Of a DNA stretch of 64,000 nt, positions 44,009-52,796 are shown piece by piece. This DNA comes from Stieleria mannarensis (GTDB lineage Bacteria > Planctomycetota > Planctomycetia > Pirellulales > Pirellulaceae). Positions within the stretch are counted from its first letter, which is position 1. Each line of letters begins with the position of its first letter. A model generated the notes under the pieces. The model saw nothing but the letters and a program-made list of their open reading frames with translations. It was not told where the DNA came from and searched no databases. A program made the position numbers and the translations under genes. The stretch lies in the NCBI RefSeq assembly GCF_014154935.1, contig NZ_JACEHH010000024.1, positions 1 to 64,000 of the forward strand. Direction: 5' to 3'.

Positions 44009-45544
44009 ATGGATTTTCAGATGCCCATCAATGACGCCACGGCCAGTCGTCGTGCCTTCCTCGCCAGCTCACTCGCGGTTGCATCGGCGTCGATTGCGTC
44101 TCCCGCGCGAGCGGCGATCGTGTCGGCTGAGTCGGCCAGTGTGGTCGCGGCCGCCCACGACCTGATGCGTGTCCGGATCGAAATCGACGTCAAAGGCAAC
44201 GTCCGGGTTTCGGACAACGCGCTCGCGTCCCAGCAGACGCGGCAGACGTTCCCGATCAAATCCGACGCCGTGCTGGATTACGAAGAGCGGTATTTGAAAC
44301 CGACCGATGCCGCCGAATCGTCGGAGATTGTTGCAGCGGAGCGGTACTATCACTCCGCGACCAACCAGAGCGTTTTGAACAAGACGTCCACCGACCAGGA
44401 TCTGCGAGAGTCGATGCGGCACGCGATCGTCCGTCGCGAATCCCTGCCCGAATCGATTTATTCCCCGGACAGCTTTTTCACCCACGGCGAGCTTTCGCTG
44501 TTGAAATCGCCGGTCTCCAGCGTCTCGGTCAACCGGTTTTTGCCGGGCGAAAGCGTGATCCAAGGCGACCGCTATGAGATCGATTCCGAAGCCCTGTGTT
44601 CGGTGTTGAATCTGACGTCGGTCGACAGCGGGCGTGTGGAAAGCGAGGTGGCGGAGATCTCGGCCGACGCCGTGCGTTTCAAATTGGAAGGCGACATCGA
44701 AGGCTCCGTCGACGGTGTCGGCACACGGCTCCGGCTGATCGGGAAAATGACCTTCGACCGCCGCGAGAAAACCTGCACGTGGCTGGCGCTGGCGATTCAC
44801 GAGACCCGTGAAATCGGCCGCGCCGTGCCAGGGTTTGATGTCTCGGCCACCATCCGGATGGTCCGCCGTCCGTTGCCCCAAGTGGTGGCCCTGCCGGCCC
44901 AACCCGCCGTGATCGACTTCGACCAACCGATCCCCCAAGAACGCCTGTATGTCGAACTGCAAAGTCGCCAGCTGGGGGTCGGGACAATGATGGACCGAAA
45001 ATGGCGGATGATCAGCGACGCGCCCGGTTCGGCGGTGATGCGAATGATCGACAACAATACCAGCATCGCCCAGTGCAACTTGCGGCCGCTGGTCCAGTTG
45101 CCCGAAGGCAAGCAGTGGACGTTGGAGGCGTTTGAGGCGGCCGTCCGCCAGACACTCGGCGACAAACTGACTCGGCTGATCGAGGGGGACCAGCGGGTCA
45201 GCGCCCAAGGATTACGCGTTTTGCGGGTCGTCGCCGACGGAGAAACCCAAGGTGTGCCGATCCGATGGATTATGATGCACTTCTCCGATGACGACGGAAA
45301 CCGAGTTCAAGCGACGTTTACAATGTCGGGCGACAAGGTGGAATCCTTTGCCGGCAACGATGCCCAATTGGCCGACTCGCTGCGATTCCTGGAGAAAGCG
45401 GAAATCCACGACGGGAAACCGGTTGAGGAAAAATCGCTCGCCGGGGAGGTCGCCGCCCCTTCGGAGGTCGCCGCCCCTTCGGAGGTCGCTGCCCGATCGG
45501 CGCCGGGCGATGCCGAAACCACCAGTTCCAGTGATTTGAGGTAG
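44009..45544 (+). CDS. Hypothetical exported protein with Tat-like signal
   Basis: The 511-residue protein is of unrecognised family. The ATG at 44009 (MDFQMPINDATASRRAFL) or at 44021 starts the frame. SRRAFLASSLAVASASIASPARA is a plausible twin-arginine signal with cleavage near ARA. The mature protein is beta-rich without catalytic motifs. Residues of about 470-490 are encoded by three exact or near 18-bp repeats (45446-45499), giving EVAAPS three times in a Ser/Ala-rich tail. It is 61 bp upstream of another exported hypothetical, so they likely form an operon. The function is unknown. Confidence 0.7.
   Translation: MDFQMPINDATASRRAFLASSLAVASASIASPARAAIVSAESASVVAAAHDLMRVRIEIDVKGNVRVSDNALASQQTRQTFPIKSDAVLDYEERYLKPTDAAESSEIVAAERYYHSATNQSVLNKTSTDQDLRESMRHAIVRRESLPESIYSPDSFFTHGELSLLKSPVSSVSVNRFLPGESVIQGDRYEIDSEALCSVLNLTSVDSGRVESEVAEISADAVRFKLEGDIEGSVDGVGTRLRLIGKMTFDRREKTCTWLALAIHETREIGRAVPGFDVSATIRMVRRPLPQVVALPAQPAVIDFDQPIPQERLYVELQSRQLGVGTMMDRKWRMISDAPGSAVMRMIDNNTSIAQCNLRPLVQLPEGKQWTLEAFEAAVRQTLGDKLTRLIEGDQRVSAQGLRVLRVVADGETQGVPIRWIMMHFSDDDGNRVQATFTMSGDKVESFAGNDAQLADSLRFLEKAEIHDGKPVEEKSLAGEVAAPSEVAAPSEVAARSAPGDAETTSSSDLR
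45446..45499 (+). repeat. Three 18-bp in-frame repeats in the hypothetical gene
   Basis: GAGGTCGCCGCCCCTTCG occurs at 45446-45463 and 45464-45481, with a variant at 45482-45499. It encodes EVAAPS units in the tail. Copy number may vary between strains. Confidence 0.85.
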
Positions 45545-45605
45545 GCAAGTCACTTGCCGCCAAAGTCCACCCGCAATCGAGATTCTCTCTGACCGAGTTC
45601 CTAAC

Positions 45606-46655
45606 ATGACCCTTGCTGAAAATCAGATGACGCCCGCGCGAAGGATTCCGCGGAGTGCCGCAGTGCTGTTGGGACTGATGTTGGTCTGCCTGGTGTCGGT
45701 GCGCTGCCGGCAAGCCGTCGCCCAAGACGCCGGCGAAGTGAAGGATCCCTCGACCCAGCAACAAACCCAGTTCGCCCCCGGCGTGGTCAACGTCATCCCG
45801 GGCGATGCCAGCCCCGAGGAGACCTTTGACGGGCCGCTGACGCTGAAGACGTTTCTGAGTGCCCATCCCGAATTGGAATGGAAAGCACCGACGTTCGAAA
45901 ACGGCGCCCCGCACTTCGATCCCCGCTCGCGAACGCTGGTCGAAATGGCCAAGCAGGTCGTCTTGCGACGCGAGATCTATTGCTTGGAGTTCTCCTTCAA
46001 ACCGCTGCGTCAAATGTACGTCGACGTCCCGGTCGGAGGCGGCAAGCTGCAACGCAAACTGGTTTGGTACATGGTCTATCGCGTGCGGTATCGCGGCGGC
46101 GACCTGCGTCCGGCGGCCGATGAAGTGGGCGGATCCAAACTTTACCAACGCCTCGAAGAAATCTCCTACCAGTCGCGGCGGTTCTTCCCGCTGGTGACGT
46201 TGAAAGACCACGTCAGCGGCCAAGAATACTTGGACCGCATCATCCCCAGTGCCAAGAACGTGATCGCCGCCCGCGAGCAGATCACCGCGCCGCTGTACAA
46301 CAGCGTCGAAATCACCCGCCAACGCATCCCGCTGTCGACCGACGAGAGTGCTCCCGGCGTGTGGGGCGTGTTGACCTGGATGGATGTCAATCCGAACGTC
46401 GACTACCTGTCGTTGTATGTCTCCGGATTGACCAACGCCTTCCAACAGGACGGCGAAGGCGAACAGGCACCGTATCGTCGCAAAGCACTGCAACTGAACT
46501 TCTTCCGCCCCGGTGATGCGATGAATCAAACCGAAGACCTAATCCGCTTCGGAATGCCATCGTTCGACGATCCCGAAGAACAAGCCTATGTCCTGGACAA
46601 GTACGGCATGACAGACCCGCTGAATTACCGCTGGGTCTTTCGTTCGGTGAAATAG
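45606..46655 (+). CDS. Hypothetical secreted protein
   Basis: The 349-residue protein has a signal peptide at about 14-40 (AAVLLGLMLVCLVSV, cleaved near AVAQ) and no recognised domain. The mature part has well-spaced aromatic and acidic residues (LEWKAPTFENGAPHFDP, KLVWYMVYRVRYRGGDLRP, NFFRPGDAMNQTEDLIRFG). This looks like a conserved planctomycete family rather than random sequence. It follows the Tat-signal protein by 61 bp in the same orientation and is probably co-transcribed. It is convergent with the sulfatase gene. Confidence 0.72.
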   Translation: MTLAENQMTPARRIPRSAAVLLGLMLVCLVSVRCRQAVAQDAGEVKDPSTQQQTQFAPGVVNVIPGDASPEETFDGPLTLKTFLSAHPELEWKAPTFENGAPHFDPRSRTLVEMAKQVVLRREIYCLEFSFKPLRQMYVDVPVGGGKLQRKLVWYMVYRVRYRGGDLRPAADEVGGSKLYQRLEEISYQSRRFFPLVTLKDHVSGQEYLDRIIPSAKNVIAAREQITAPLYNSVEITRQRIPLSTDESAPGVWGVLTWMDVNPNVDYLSLYVSGLTNAFQQDGEGEQAPYRRKALQLNFFRPGDAMNQTEDLIRFGMPSFDDPEEQAYVLDKYGMTDPLNYRWVFRSVK

Positions 46656-46712
46656 TGTCGAACCGTTGTCCTCAACTGTTCCGCTGACCGCCCTGCGGGC
46701 AGCCAGCTTGTC

Positions 46713-46734
46713 CTCTCAGCCAGACGGCTGAGGG
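46713..46734. terminator. Bidirectional terminator-like hairpin
   Basis: CTCTCAGCC (46713-46721) pairs with GGCTGAGGG (46726-46734) across loop AGAC, 9 bp with one T.G pair. It is midway between the convergent secreted-protein and sulfatase genes, with no long U tract. Confidence 0.6.
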
Positions 46735-46761
46735 GAACAATTGGGGACAATGGTTCTACAA

Positions 46762-48144
46762 TCAGTCGTTATTCGCTCGTTGATGCAACCGATCCCGCAG
46801 CTTGGCAAGCGTGTCGGCGTATTGGTCATCCCCGACCAGGTTGCGCGTCTCACCGGGGTCATTTTCCATGTCGTACAGTTCCTCGCTGGCGTCACGATAA
46901 CGCATCAGGTGCCAGCGCGGCGTGCGAATCGATGTTCCATTTTGAAACGAAAACGCTGCTGATTTCACGCTCGCCGATGCATCGGCAAGCACCGGGGTCA
47001 GGCTTGAGCCTTCGGCCGCGGGCGGGGCGGGGACTCCGACCAGGTCGCAGATCGTCGGATACAAATCCACCAGCTCGGCGATCGAATCGGTCTGTCCCGA
47101 TGGCATTCCGGGGGCACGGATCACCAACGGCACCCGGATCACTTCCTCGTGCAAGTTGCTCTTCTGCCAGAATCCGTGCTCCCCGAGGTGGTAACCATGA
47201 TCGCTGGTAAAGATCACCGCGGTCTGATCGCGATGCGGTGAATCGTCCAGGGCGTCCAGGATGCGTCCGACTTGACGATCCATGAACGTGACGCTGGCGT
47301 AATAGGCGGCCCACATCCGTTTTTGGTTGTCGGGATACTTACCGATCGAGTTTTTCAGATTGTTGGTCTTGGCGATCCCGAGCTTGGGGATGTCGTTGGT
47401 GTCGTCCTGCCAATTGGCCGGCATGTTGATTCGATCGATCGTGTAAGGCTGGAAGTACTCGCTGGGGGCGACCATCGGGTAATGCGGCCGCACCAACCCG
47501 ACGGCCAGGAAGAACGGTCGCTCACGCGGTTGCTCAAGCAACTCGATCGCCTTGCTGGCGGATTTGTAATCCGGTTGTTCACGTCCGTCGCCATCGCCCT
47601 TGACCGAAACGAACATGCGATGGGGCATACGAGTCGATTGACGGTTTTCCAGATCACGCGTCACGATGTTCAAGTTCAAACACGCATACTCGCCCGGCGT
47701 ATGGGCCTCGGGGCCGGGGGAATTGAACCGCGCCGACCAACACTCCGGATGATCCTGGCCATCGGTCCCGGCGATGATGTCACCGGGGACGCGCATGTGA
47801 AAGATCTTTCCGACGCGCGTGCTGGTCAGCCCGTGGCGCTGCAGGTGCTGGCCGAGCGACACGTTCTGCTTGTCCTGATAACGGCCGAACATGAACGAAA
47901 TCCGCGACGGCAAACACCACGTGCCCTGGCAATACGCTCGCCGAAAGACCATCCCCTGCCGGGCCAGACGATCCAGGTGCGGCGTCGAACAGACTTGGTC
48001 GCCATAGCACCCCAGCACACTCGCTTTCAAGTCGTCGGCGACGATCAGCACCACATTTTTGATCTCGCCGGGTGACTTGGCCGTGGCGAAGTCGACCATC
48101 AAGGAGATCAAGACAAAGCAGACGAGGGTCAGTCGTGGAATCAT
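46762..48144 (-). CDS. Secreted sulfatase, iduronate-2-sulfatase-like
   Basis: The 460-residue type I sulfatase has a signal peptide at about 1-22. The metal site starts with LIVADDLK (Asp37, Asp38), and the formylglycine motif is CLPSR at 77-81, with Cys77 modified by a sulfatase-maturating enzyme. Further blocks are VGKIFH, FFLAVGLVRPHYP and FTSDHGYHLGEHGFWQKSNLHEE, the last giving metal and sulfate ligands. Planctomycetes carry many such enzymes for sulfated algal polysaccharides; the target here is not readable. No maturase or glycoside hydrolase is adjacent. It is monocistronic, minus strand. Confidence 0.93.
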   Translation of the reverse strand: MIPRLTLVCFVLISLMVDFATAKSPGEIKNVVLIVADDLKASVLGCYGDQVCSTPHLDRLARQGMVFRRAYCQGTWCLPSRISFMFGRYQDKQNVSLGQHLQRHGLTSTRVGKIFHMRVPGDIIAGTDGQDHPECWSARFNSPGPEAHTPGEYACLNLNIVTRDLENRQSTRMPHRMFVSVKGDGDGREQPDYKSASKAIELLEQPRERPFFLAVGLVRPHYPMVAPSEYFQPYTIDRINMPANWQDDTNDIPKLGIAKTNNLKNSIGKYPDNQKRMWAAYYASVTFMDRQVGRILDALDDSPHRDQTAVIFTSDHGYHLGEHGFWQKSNLHEEVIRVPLVIRAPGMPSGQTDSIAELVDLYPTICDLVGVPAPPAAEGSSLTPVLADASASVKSAAFSFQNGTSIRTPRWHLMRYRDASEELYDMENDPGETRNLVGDDQYADTLAKLRDRLHQRANND

Positions 48145-48313
48145 GGTCGCGGGGGGCAGCGGCGTGTCGTGGGATGAATCGACGGGCCGTCATTGTAACC
48201 GCCACCGGGGTCACGCGTTTCTGGTCGCGCCCGTTCGGTCTGGCTGCGATCGCCAAGGCATACGCACCAATCCAAGACGTGAAGCCATCGATCAAGTAAG
48301 CCACCCTCCCTGC

Positions 48314-48340
48314 CAGAGGTCGAGCGGTTTTTGACCTCTG
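48314..48340 (-). terminator. Hairpin after the GGDEF/EAL gene
   Basis: CAGAGGTC and GACCTCTG pair over 8 bp around an 11-nt loop containing GTTTTT, downstream of the minus-strand gene ending at 48402. CCCTCCCT words flank it. The 257-bp spacer has no gene. Confidence 0.5.
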
Positions 48341-48401
48341 ATTTAACTGGCGTTTACGACTTCACCCTCCCTCTGCGAAGGTCGTGACGTTTTCGGACGC
48401 T

Positions 48402-50441
48402 TCAGCGTGCCGGCAGTTGGATGCCGCCGGTCGTTCCACTGGTCGGACCGCCGGGCAAGGTCAACGGCGCGGTGGCCAATGACGTTAGAATTTTGATGCC
48501 GTCGCTTTCACCGGGCGTGACCAGCAACCGTTCCAATTCAACGATATCCAACGGCGGTGCAAAGATATAACCTTGAGCAAGGTCACACCCCCAGCGTTGC
48601 AGCAAGTTGACTTGTTCGGCGGATTCGACGCCCTGGCAGACGATGTTTGCCATCAGGTGGTGCGCGAGCTGGACGATGGCTTGGGTGATGATCGCGTGCC
48701 CGTGGTCGCTGGTGATCGACGCGGTGAACGTGCGATCGATTTTCACGGTTTCGATCGGGTAGTCGTGGAAGCACGTCAACGACGAGTTGCCCTTGCCGAA
48801 ATCGTCGATGTGAATCCCGACACCGCTCTGGTGCAGGTCCAGCATCGTTTGCAGCGAGCGTTCGTTGTGTCGCGAGTCGCCGTTTTCGGACATTTCCAAT
48901 TTCAGCGACCACTTGAATCGCGTGCGATCGATGATCGCCTGTAATCGATCAATGAAAAACGGGTCGGCGAGTTGTCGTCGCGAGATATTGACGCCCAGGT
49001 AAACCTGGGGGCGCTGGTCGTCGCAGAACGACGCCATCATCGCGCTGAATTCACGCATCGATCGTTCCAACACCCATTCGCCGAAATGGTTGATCAAGCC
49101 GATTTCTTCGGCGAAGGGCACAAATTCACTCGGCGGCACGTAGGCCCCATCGGCGCCTCGCCAGCGGGACAAGACTTCGACGCCTTGGATCTGGCAGGTC
49201 TTCAAATTCACGATCGGTTGGTAACGCAATTCGAAGCGTTCTTCTCGCAGGGCGACACGAAGCTGAGCTTCCAGTTCGTGTCGGGCGACGACGGCATCGT
49301 GCATGGTTTGGTCAAACACCGCGATCTGCCCCTTGCCCGAATTCTTGGCCTGGTACATCGCGGTGTCGGCGTTGCGGAGCGCCTCGTGGCCGTCGGTCAA
49401 CGAGTCATCGATGAACGCCACACCGACGCTGGTGCCGACGGTGACCAGTCGATCGCCCAATTCAAAGGGTTCGCAGATTCGCTGCACGATCCGTCGGGCG
49501 ACCAGCAACGCGTCGTCGCGATGGGCCAAGCGTTCCAACAGCACGACAAATTCATCGCCGCCCAGACGGATGGTTTCATCGCCGGCGCCGTCGTCATGGG
49601 TTTCGACCGAATCGCTGCACCGCGACGCGGTGTCATGATCGCGGACGCATTCCTGAAGCCGCGCGGCAACCTGGTTCAACAGATCGTCTCCGGCCTCGTG
49701 CCCCAGGCTGTCGTTGATGATTTTAAAGTTGTCCAGATCCAGGAACAGCAAAGCATCGTAGGACCGTCGGCGCGGGCCTTGGTTGGCCAACACTTGTTCC
49801 AATTTTTCGATCAAGAAGGGTCGGTTGGGAAGCGCCGTCAAGGCGTCGCGATGCGCCATGTCGCGCAGTTCCGACTCCGCCTTGCGACGGCGATTGACTT
49901 CGTTTTTCAGCAGTTCCAGTTTTTCCTCCTGGCGGATCGACAAACGGTACTTTTCGCTCAGCGCCAACGCCAGCTGTCGCGCCTCGTCGTGTTCGAACGG
50001 TTTGCGGAGCAACAGCAACCGGTCGCTGTAACCGAGGGTGCGGACGATGTCGTCCCAGGTATGATCGCTGTACGCGGTGCAGATCACGACCTGCAAATCG
50101 GCATCGATCCGCCACAGTCGACGGATGGTCGCCAAACCGTCCATTCCTTTGGGCATTCGCATGTCGACAAACGCGACCGAAAACCGTTCATCGGCATCGA
50201 TCGATTTTTGAACCTCATAGACCCCTTCCTCACCGCTGTAGGCATGGGTGAGCGCAAACACGGGGGCGCTGGAGGATTTCGATTCGGGTTGTTCGGCGTC
50301 ATCCAACAAAAAACGCGCTTCGAAATCATCCAACTCGTGCTCGCTGCGTTGAGCGCCACGGAAGATTCGGTCAAAGGTCTCGTGAATCTGTGATTGGTCA
50401 TCAATGATCAGAACGCGGCGTTCCGTTTCGAAATCTGTCAT
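48402..50441 (-). CDS. Response regulator with GGDEF and degenerate EAL domains
   Basis: The 679-residue cytoplasmic protein has a receiver domain at about 8-165 (VLIIDDQ, phospho-acceptor in FVDMRMP, LRKPFE). A short coiled segment precedes the GGDEF domain (about 215-385) with an intact GGDEFVVLL and about 20 extra residues just before it. An EAL domain (about 395-650) follows. The GGDEF half should make cyclic di-GMP; the inhibitory RxxD site lacks its Arg. In the EAL half the EVL, Asn and DDF positions are present. However, the EGVE motif reads QGVE, so the proposed catalytic Glu is Gln, suggesting an inactive or binding-only phosphodiesterase. Its kinase partner gene is 22 bp upstream. 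Confidence 0.93.
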   Translation of the reverse strand: MTDFETERRVLIIDDQSQIHETFDRIFRGAQRSEHELDDFEARFLLDDAEQPESKSSSAPVFALTHAYSGEEGVYEVQKSIDADERFSVAFVDMRMPKGMDGLATIRRLWRIDADLQVVICTAYSDHTWDDIVRTLGYSDRLLLLRKPFEHDEARQLALALSEKYRLSIRQEEKLELLKNEVNRRRKAESELRDMAHRDALTALPNRPFLIEKLEQVLANQGPRRRSYDALLFLDLDNFKIINDSLGHEAGDDLLNQVAARLQECVRDHDTASRCSDSVETHDDGAGDETIRLGGDEFVVLLERLAHRDDALLVARRIVQRICEPFELGDRLVTVGTSVGVAFIDDSLTDGHEALRNADTAMYQAKNSGKGQIAVFDQTMHDAVVARHELEAQLRVALREERFELRYQPIVNLKTCQIQGVEVLSRWRGADGAYVPPSEFVPFAEEIGLINHFGEWVLERSMREFSAMMASFCDDQRPQVYLGVNISRRQLADPFFIDRLQAIIDRTRFKWSLKLEMSENGDSRHNERSLQTMLDLHQSGVGIHIDDFGKGNSSLTCFHDYPIETVKIDRTFTASITSDHGHAIITQAIVQLAHHLMANIVCQGVESAEQVNLLQRWGCDLAQGYIFAPPLDIVELERLLVTPGESDGIKILTSLATAPLTLPGGPTSGTTGGIQLPAR

Positions 50442-50463
50442 CTATTCTCTCCGTGATTCCCCG

Positions 50464-52644
50464 TCATTTCTGGCTGTCGGGAGATCGGTTGGCGCTGTTG
50501 ACCAGATCTGGATCGTGGTTGGAAGGGTCGGCGTCGCGTTGCGACGACGGTTTGTTGACCGGTACTTCGATGATGAAGGTCGCGCCCCGGTCCGGCCCGT
50601 CACTTTCGGCATGAATCGAGCCGCCGATTCGCTTCATCGCGATCGCGCAAAAGTGCAACCCCAAACCGCTTCCGGATTGTCGCGTCGTGAAGTGTGCGTC
50701 GAAGACTCGCCCGAGGGTGGCTTCATCCATCCCACATCCGTTGTCACGAAACCGAATCTGTACATTCGACTGGTTGCGGACCAGATCGATCGTGAGGGTC
50801 GGTTGCCGATTCTTGATGTGTTGGGTGGCGTTTCCCGCATTGGTGATGATGTTGATCAGGATTTGCAGCAGCAACGAGCGATCGGTCCAGATCCGGGCGT
50901 CGATGTCGCAGGTAAAGTCGACCAGGACGTTGTCTTTTTCCAGCCGTGCCTGGCTGCACCGGACGGCTTCGGTGATCACATGATTGGCGTCCAGGTGCAC
51001 CCATCTGATCGGCTGGTTGGCATGACGGCGCTGGTCGCGAATCACTTGATGGATGTGCTGGATGTTGTCGTTGAGCGTTTGCAGCAGGGCGGCCAAGTCG
51101 TCTTTGTCGTCCTCCAGCGTCGCGCTCAAACGATGCAGATAATCGGGCGTCGCTCTTTGTAACGCTTGGTCGACGTCCTCTCCGCGGAGACGATCGGCGA
51201 GTTTTTCCAGCGGTTCGATACGCAACCGTTCCACCCGACGGGTCGCAGTTTCGATCAGACTGTTGACGTTGGTCAGAACGTTCCCGACGTTGTGGATCAC
51301 CGTGTCGGCAACCAGGCTCATCCCGGCCGCGTGCGAGGCATCCGAAAGGCGACGCTGGGCGTCTCCCAAACGCGTTCGCATGCGATCAAACGACTGCGCC
51401 AGTTGACCGATCTCGTCGCGGCCGGCGACACGCAGCACCGGGGCGCTGGATTCTTCGGATATCAATCCGGTCCGCGCGATCTGCTCGGTGTGCTCGCGGA
51501 TCCGTTCGATGCGTCCGATCACGATCCGTTGCAGCAGCAACAACAGCAACAGCAACGAAGCACATGCCCCACACAGCGATAGATACCGCGCAAACGCGGT
51601 GGTTCGATTGCTCCGACTGGTCACCTCACGCGGCAAGCGGACCTCCAACGCCGCGAGCGGGCGGCCCGATGGACTTAGCAACGGCCAATTGACACACAAC
51701 AGCGACTTGTCGGTCGGTTCAATCTGAATCGATTGCTGCAATGATGCGCCCTCGGCGAGCGGGAGAACCGAAAATAACACGCTGGTCCGCTGTTGCAGGT
51801 CCGTCATCACCGCGTCGCCGAAACGCCGACCAACGACATAATACAGTTCTGTACCCCTTCGACCCGTTCGGCCGAGCGTGGCGTGATGAACCGGAAAGGC
51901 GGCGAACAAATACAATTGGTCGTCACTGCCGCGAGTCATCCCGCGTACCGCGGGCATGTCTTGGGGATCAACCACCGTGTTGCGGCCAGCCGCGATCCGC
52001 TGCACGATGCCCGGGAATCGGATTTGTGTCAGGTCGGGCCGTGACGATGTCGTCTCGGGCGTGCCTTCGTCGCCGTCGTCGCCTTCGTCCGCGTCAGATG
52101 CGGCCGTTGAAAGCCACGTCCAGTCACCGCCCCGATCGACGATCGCAGCCCACTCGACGCGTTTCCCCTGGCCGAGCAGTCCAGGGGGCAGTTCAGGGGG
52201 CAGTTCGGCGGCAAGCTGTTTCGTCGAGCCGCGTGCCGGGGTTCGGCGGAGATGGTTTTCGATGCGGATCGCATCTTGGGACGCCGTTTCGGACAGAAAT
52301 TCAACTTCGGTGTTGATCGCCGACAGGACACGGTTGGTGTCCTTGAGCGCGGCGACGCGTTCCAGGTTCGCGAATTCCGGCGCGATGACCTTTTGTCGGA
52401 CGATTTCATCGATGCCGACGACCACGCCCAACATCAGCGCGAGTGCCAGGACCAACTTGCTACGCAGCGATTGGGAATGTTCGCGTTCGCATAGAATCGT
52501 CGTTGAAGGTTCGGCTCCGGCATTTGATCCCGGCGAATCATTCTGCAGATCGCTGGCCACATCGCCGGAAGCATCCAACGGCTTCCCCGCTGAGAGTCCC
52601 TCGGCGGTGGAGGCATGGTGTGGAGAAGGCGATTGCGGCGACAT
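50464..52644 (-). CDS. Sensor histidine kinase with unusual H-box
   Basis: The 726-residue membrane kinase has a Ser-rich cytoplasmic N-terminus of about 60 residues and a first membrane segment at about 62-80 (LRSKLVLALALMLGVVVGI). A periplasmic sensor of about 260 residues follows, then a second membrane segment at about 350-370 and a HAMP domain with DEIGQLAQSFDRMR. The dimerisation helix has the candidate phospho-acceptor HNVGNVLTNVNSL, not the usual HExRTPL. The ATPase domain shows NAGNATQHI, DNGCGMDE, FTTRQSGSGLGLH and GATFIIEVP. It most likely phosphorylates the REC-GGDEF-EAL protein encoded 22 bp downstream, linking an outside signal to cyclic di-GMP. Confidence 0.93.
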   Translation of the reverse strand: MSPQSPSPHHASTAEGLSAGKPLDASGDVASDLQNDSPGSNAGAEPSTTILCEREHSQSLRSKLVLALALMLGVVVGIDEIVRQKVIAPEFANLERVAALKDTNRVLSAINTEVEFLSETASQDAIRIENHLRRTPARGSTKQLAAELPPELPPGLLGQGKRVEWAAIVDRGGDWTWLSTAASDADEGDDGDEGTPETTSSRPDLTQIRFPGIVQRIAAGRNTVVDPQDMPAVRGMTRGSDDQLYLFAAFPVHHATLGRTGRRGTELYYVVGRRFGDAVMTDLQQRTSVLFSVLPLAEGASLQQSIQIEPTDKSLLCVNWPLLSPSGRPLAALEVRLPREVTSRSNRTTAFARYLSLCGACASLLLLLLLLQRIVIGRIERIREHTEQIARTGLISEESSAPVLRVAGRDEIGQLAQSFDRMRTRLGDAQRRLSDASHAAGMSLVADTVIHNVGNVLTNVNSLIETATRRVERLRIEPLEKLADRLRGEDVDQALQRATPDYLHRLSATLEDDKDDLAALLQTLNDNIQHIHQVIRDQRRHANQPIRWVHLDANHVITEAVRCSQARLEKDNVLVDFTCDIDARIWTDRSLLLQILINIITNAGNATQHIKNRQPTLTIDLVRNQSNVQIRFRDNGCGMDEATLGRVFDAHFTTRQSGSGLGLHFCAIAMKRIGGSIHAESDGPDRGATFIIEVPVNKPSSQRDADPSNHDPDLVNSANRSPDSQK

Positions 52645-52796
52645 GCGGTTTGTTCCTAGGGACCGAAGACTTAGCCAACCCTAGGTTTCGCGTTATCAAA
52701 CTGGCCGCACCCTCGATGACGAACCAGACCGGAGCGGAATCGTGAAGGCCGGTTTTGTGGATTGGACCGGTTAGCAGTCCTGCCGGCGGCCCGCTT

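Noticed and set aside
48972-50393. 473-residue open frame opposite the GGDEF/EAL gene
   Set aside because: It is a shadow of a recognised regulator and lacks any motif of its own.
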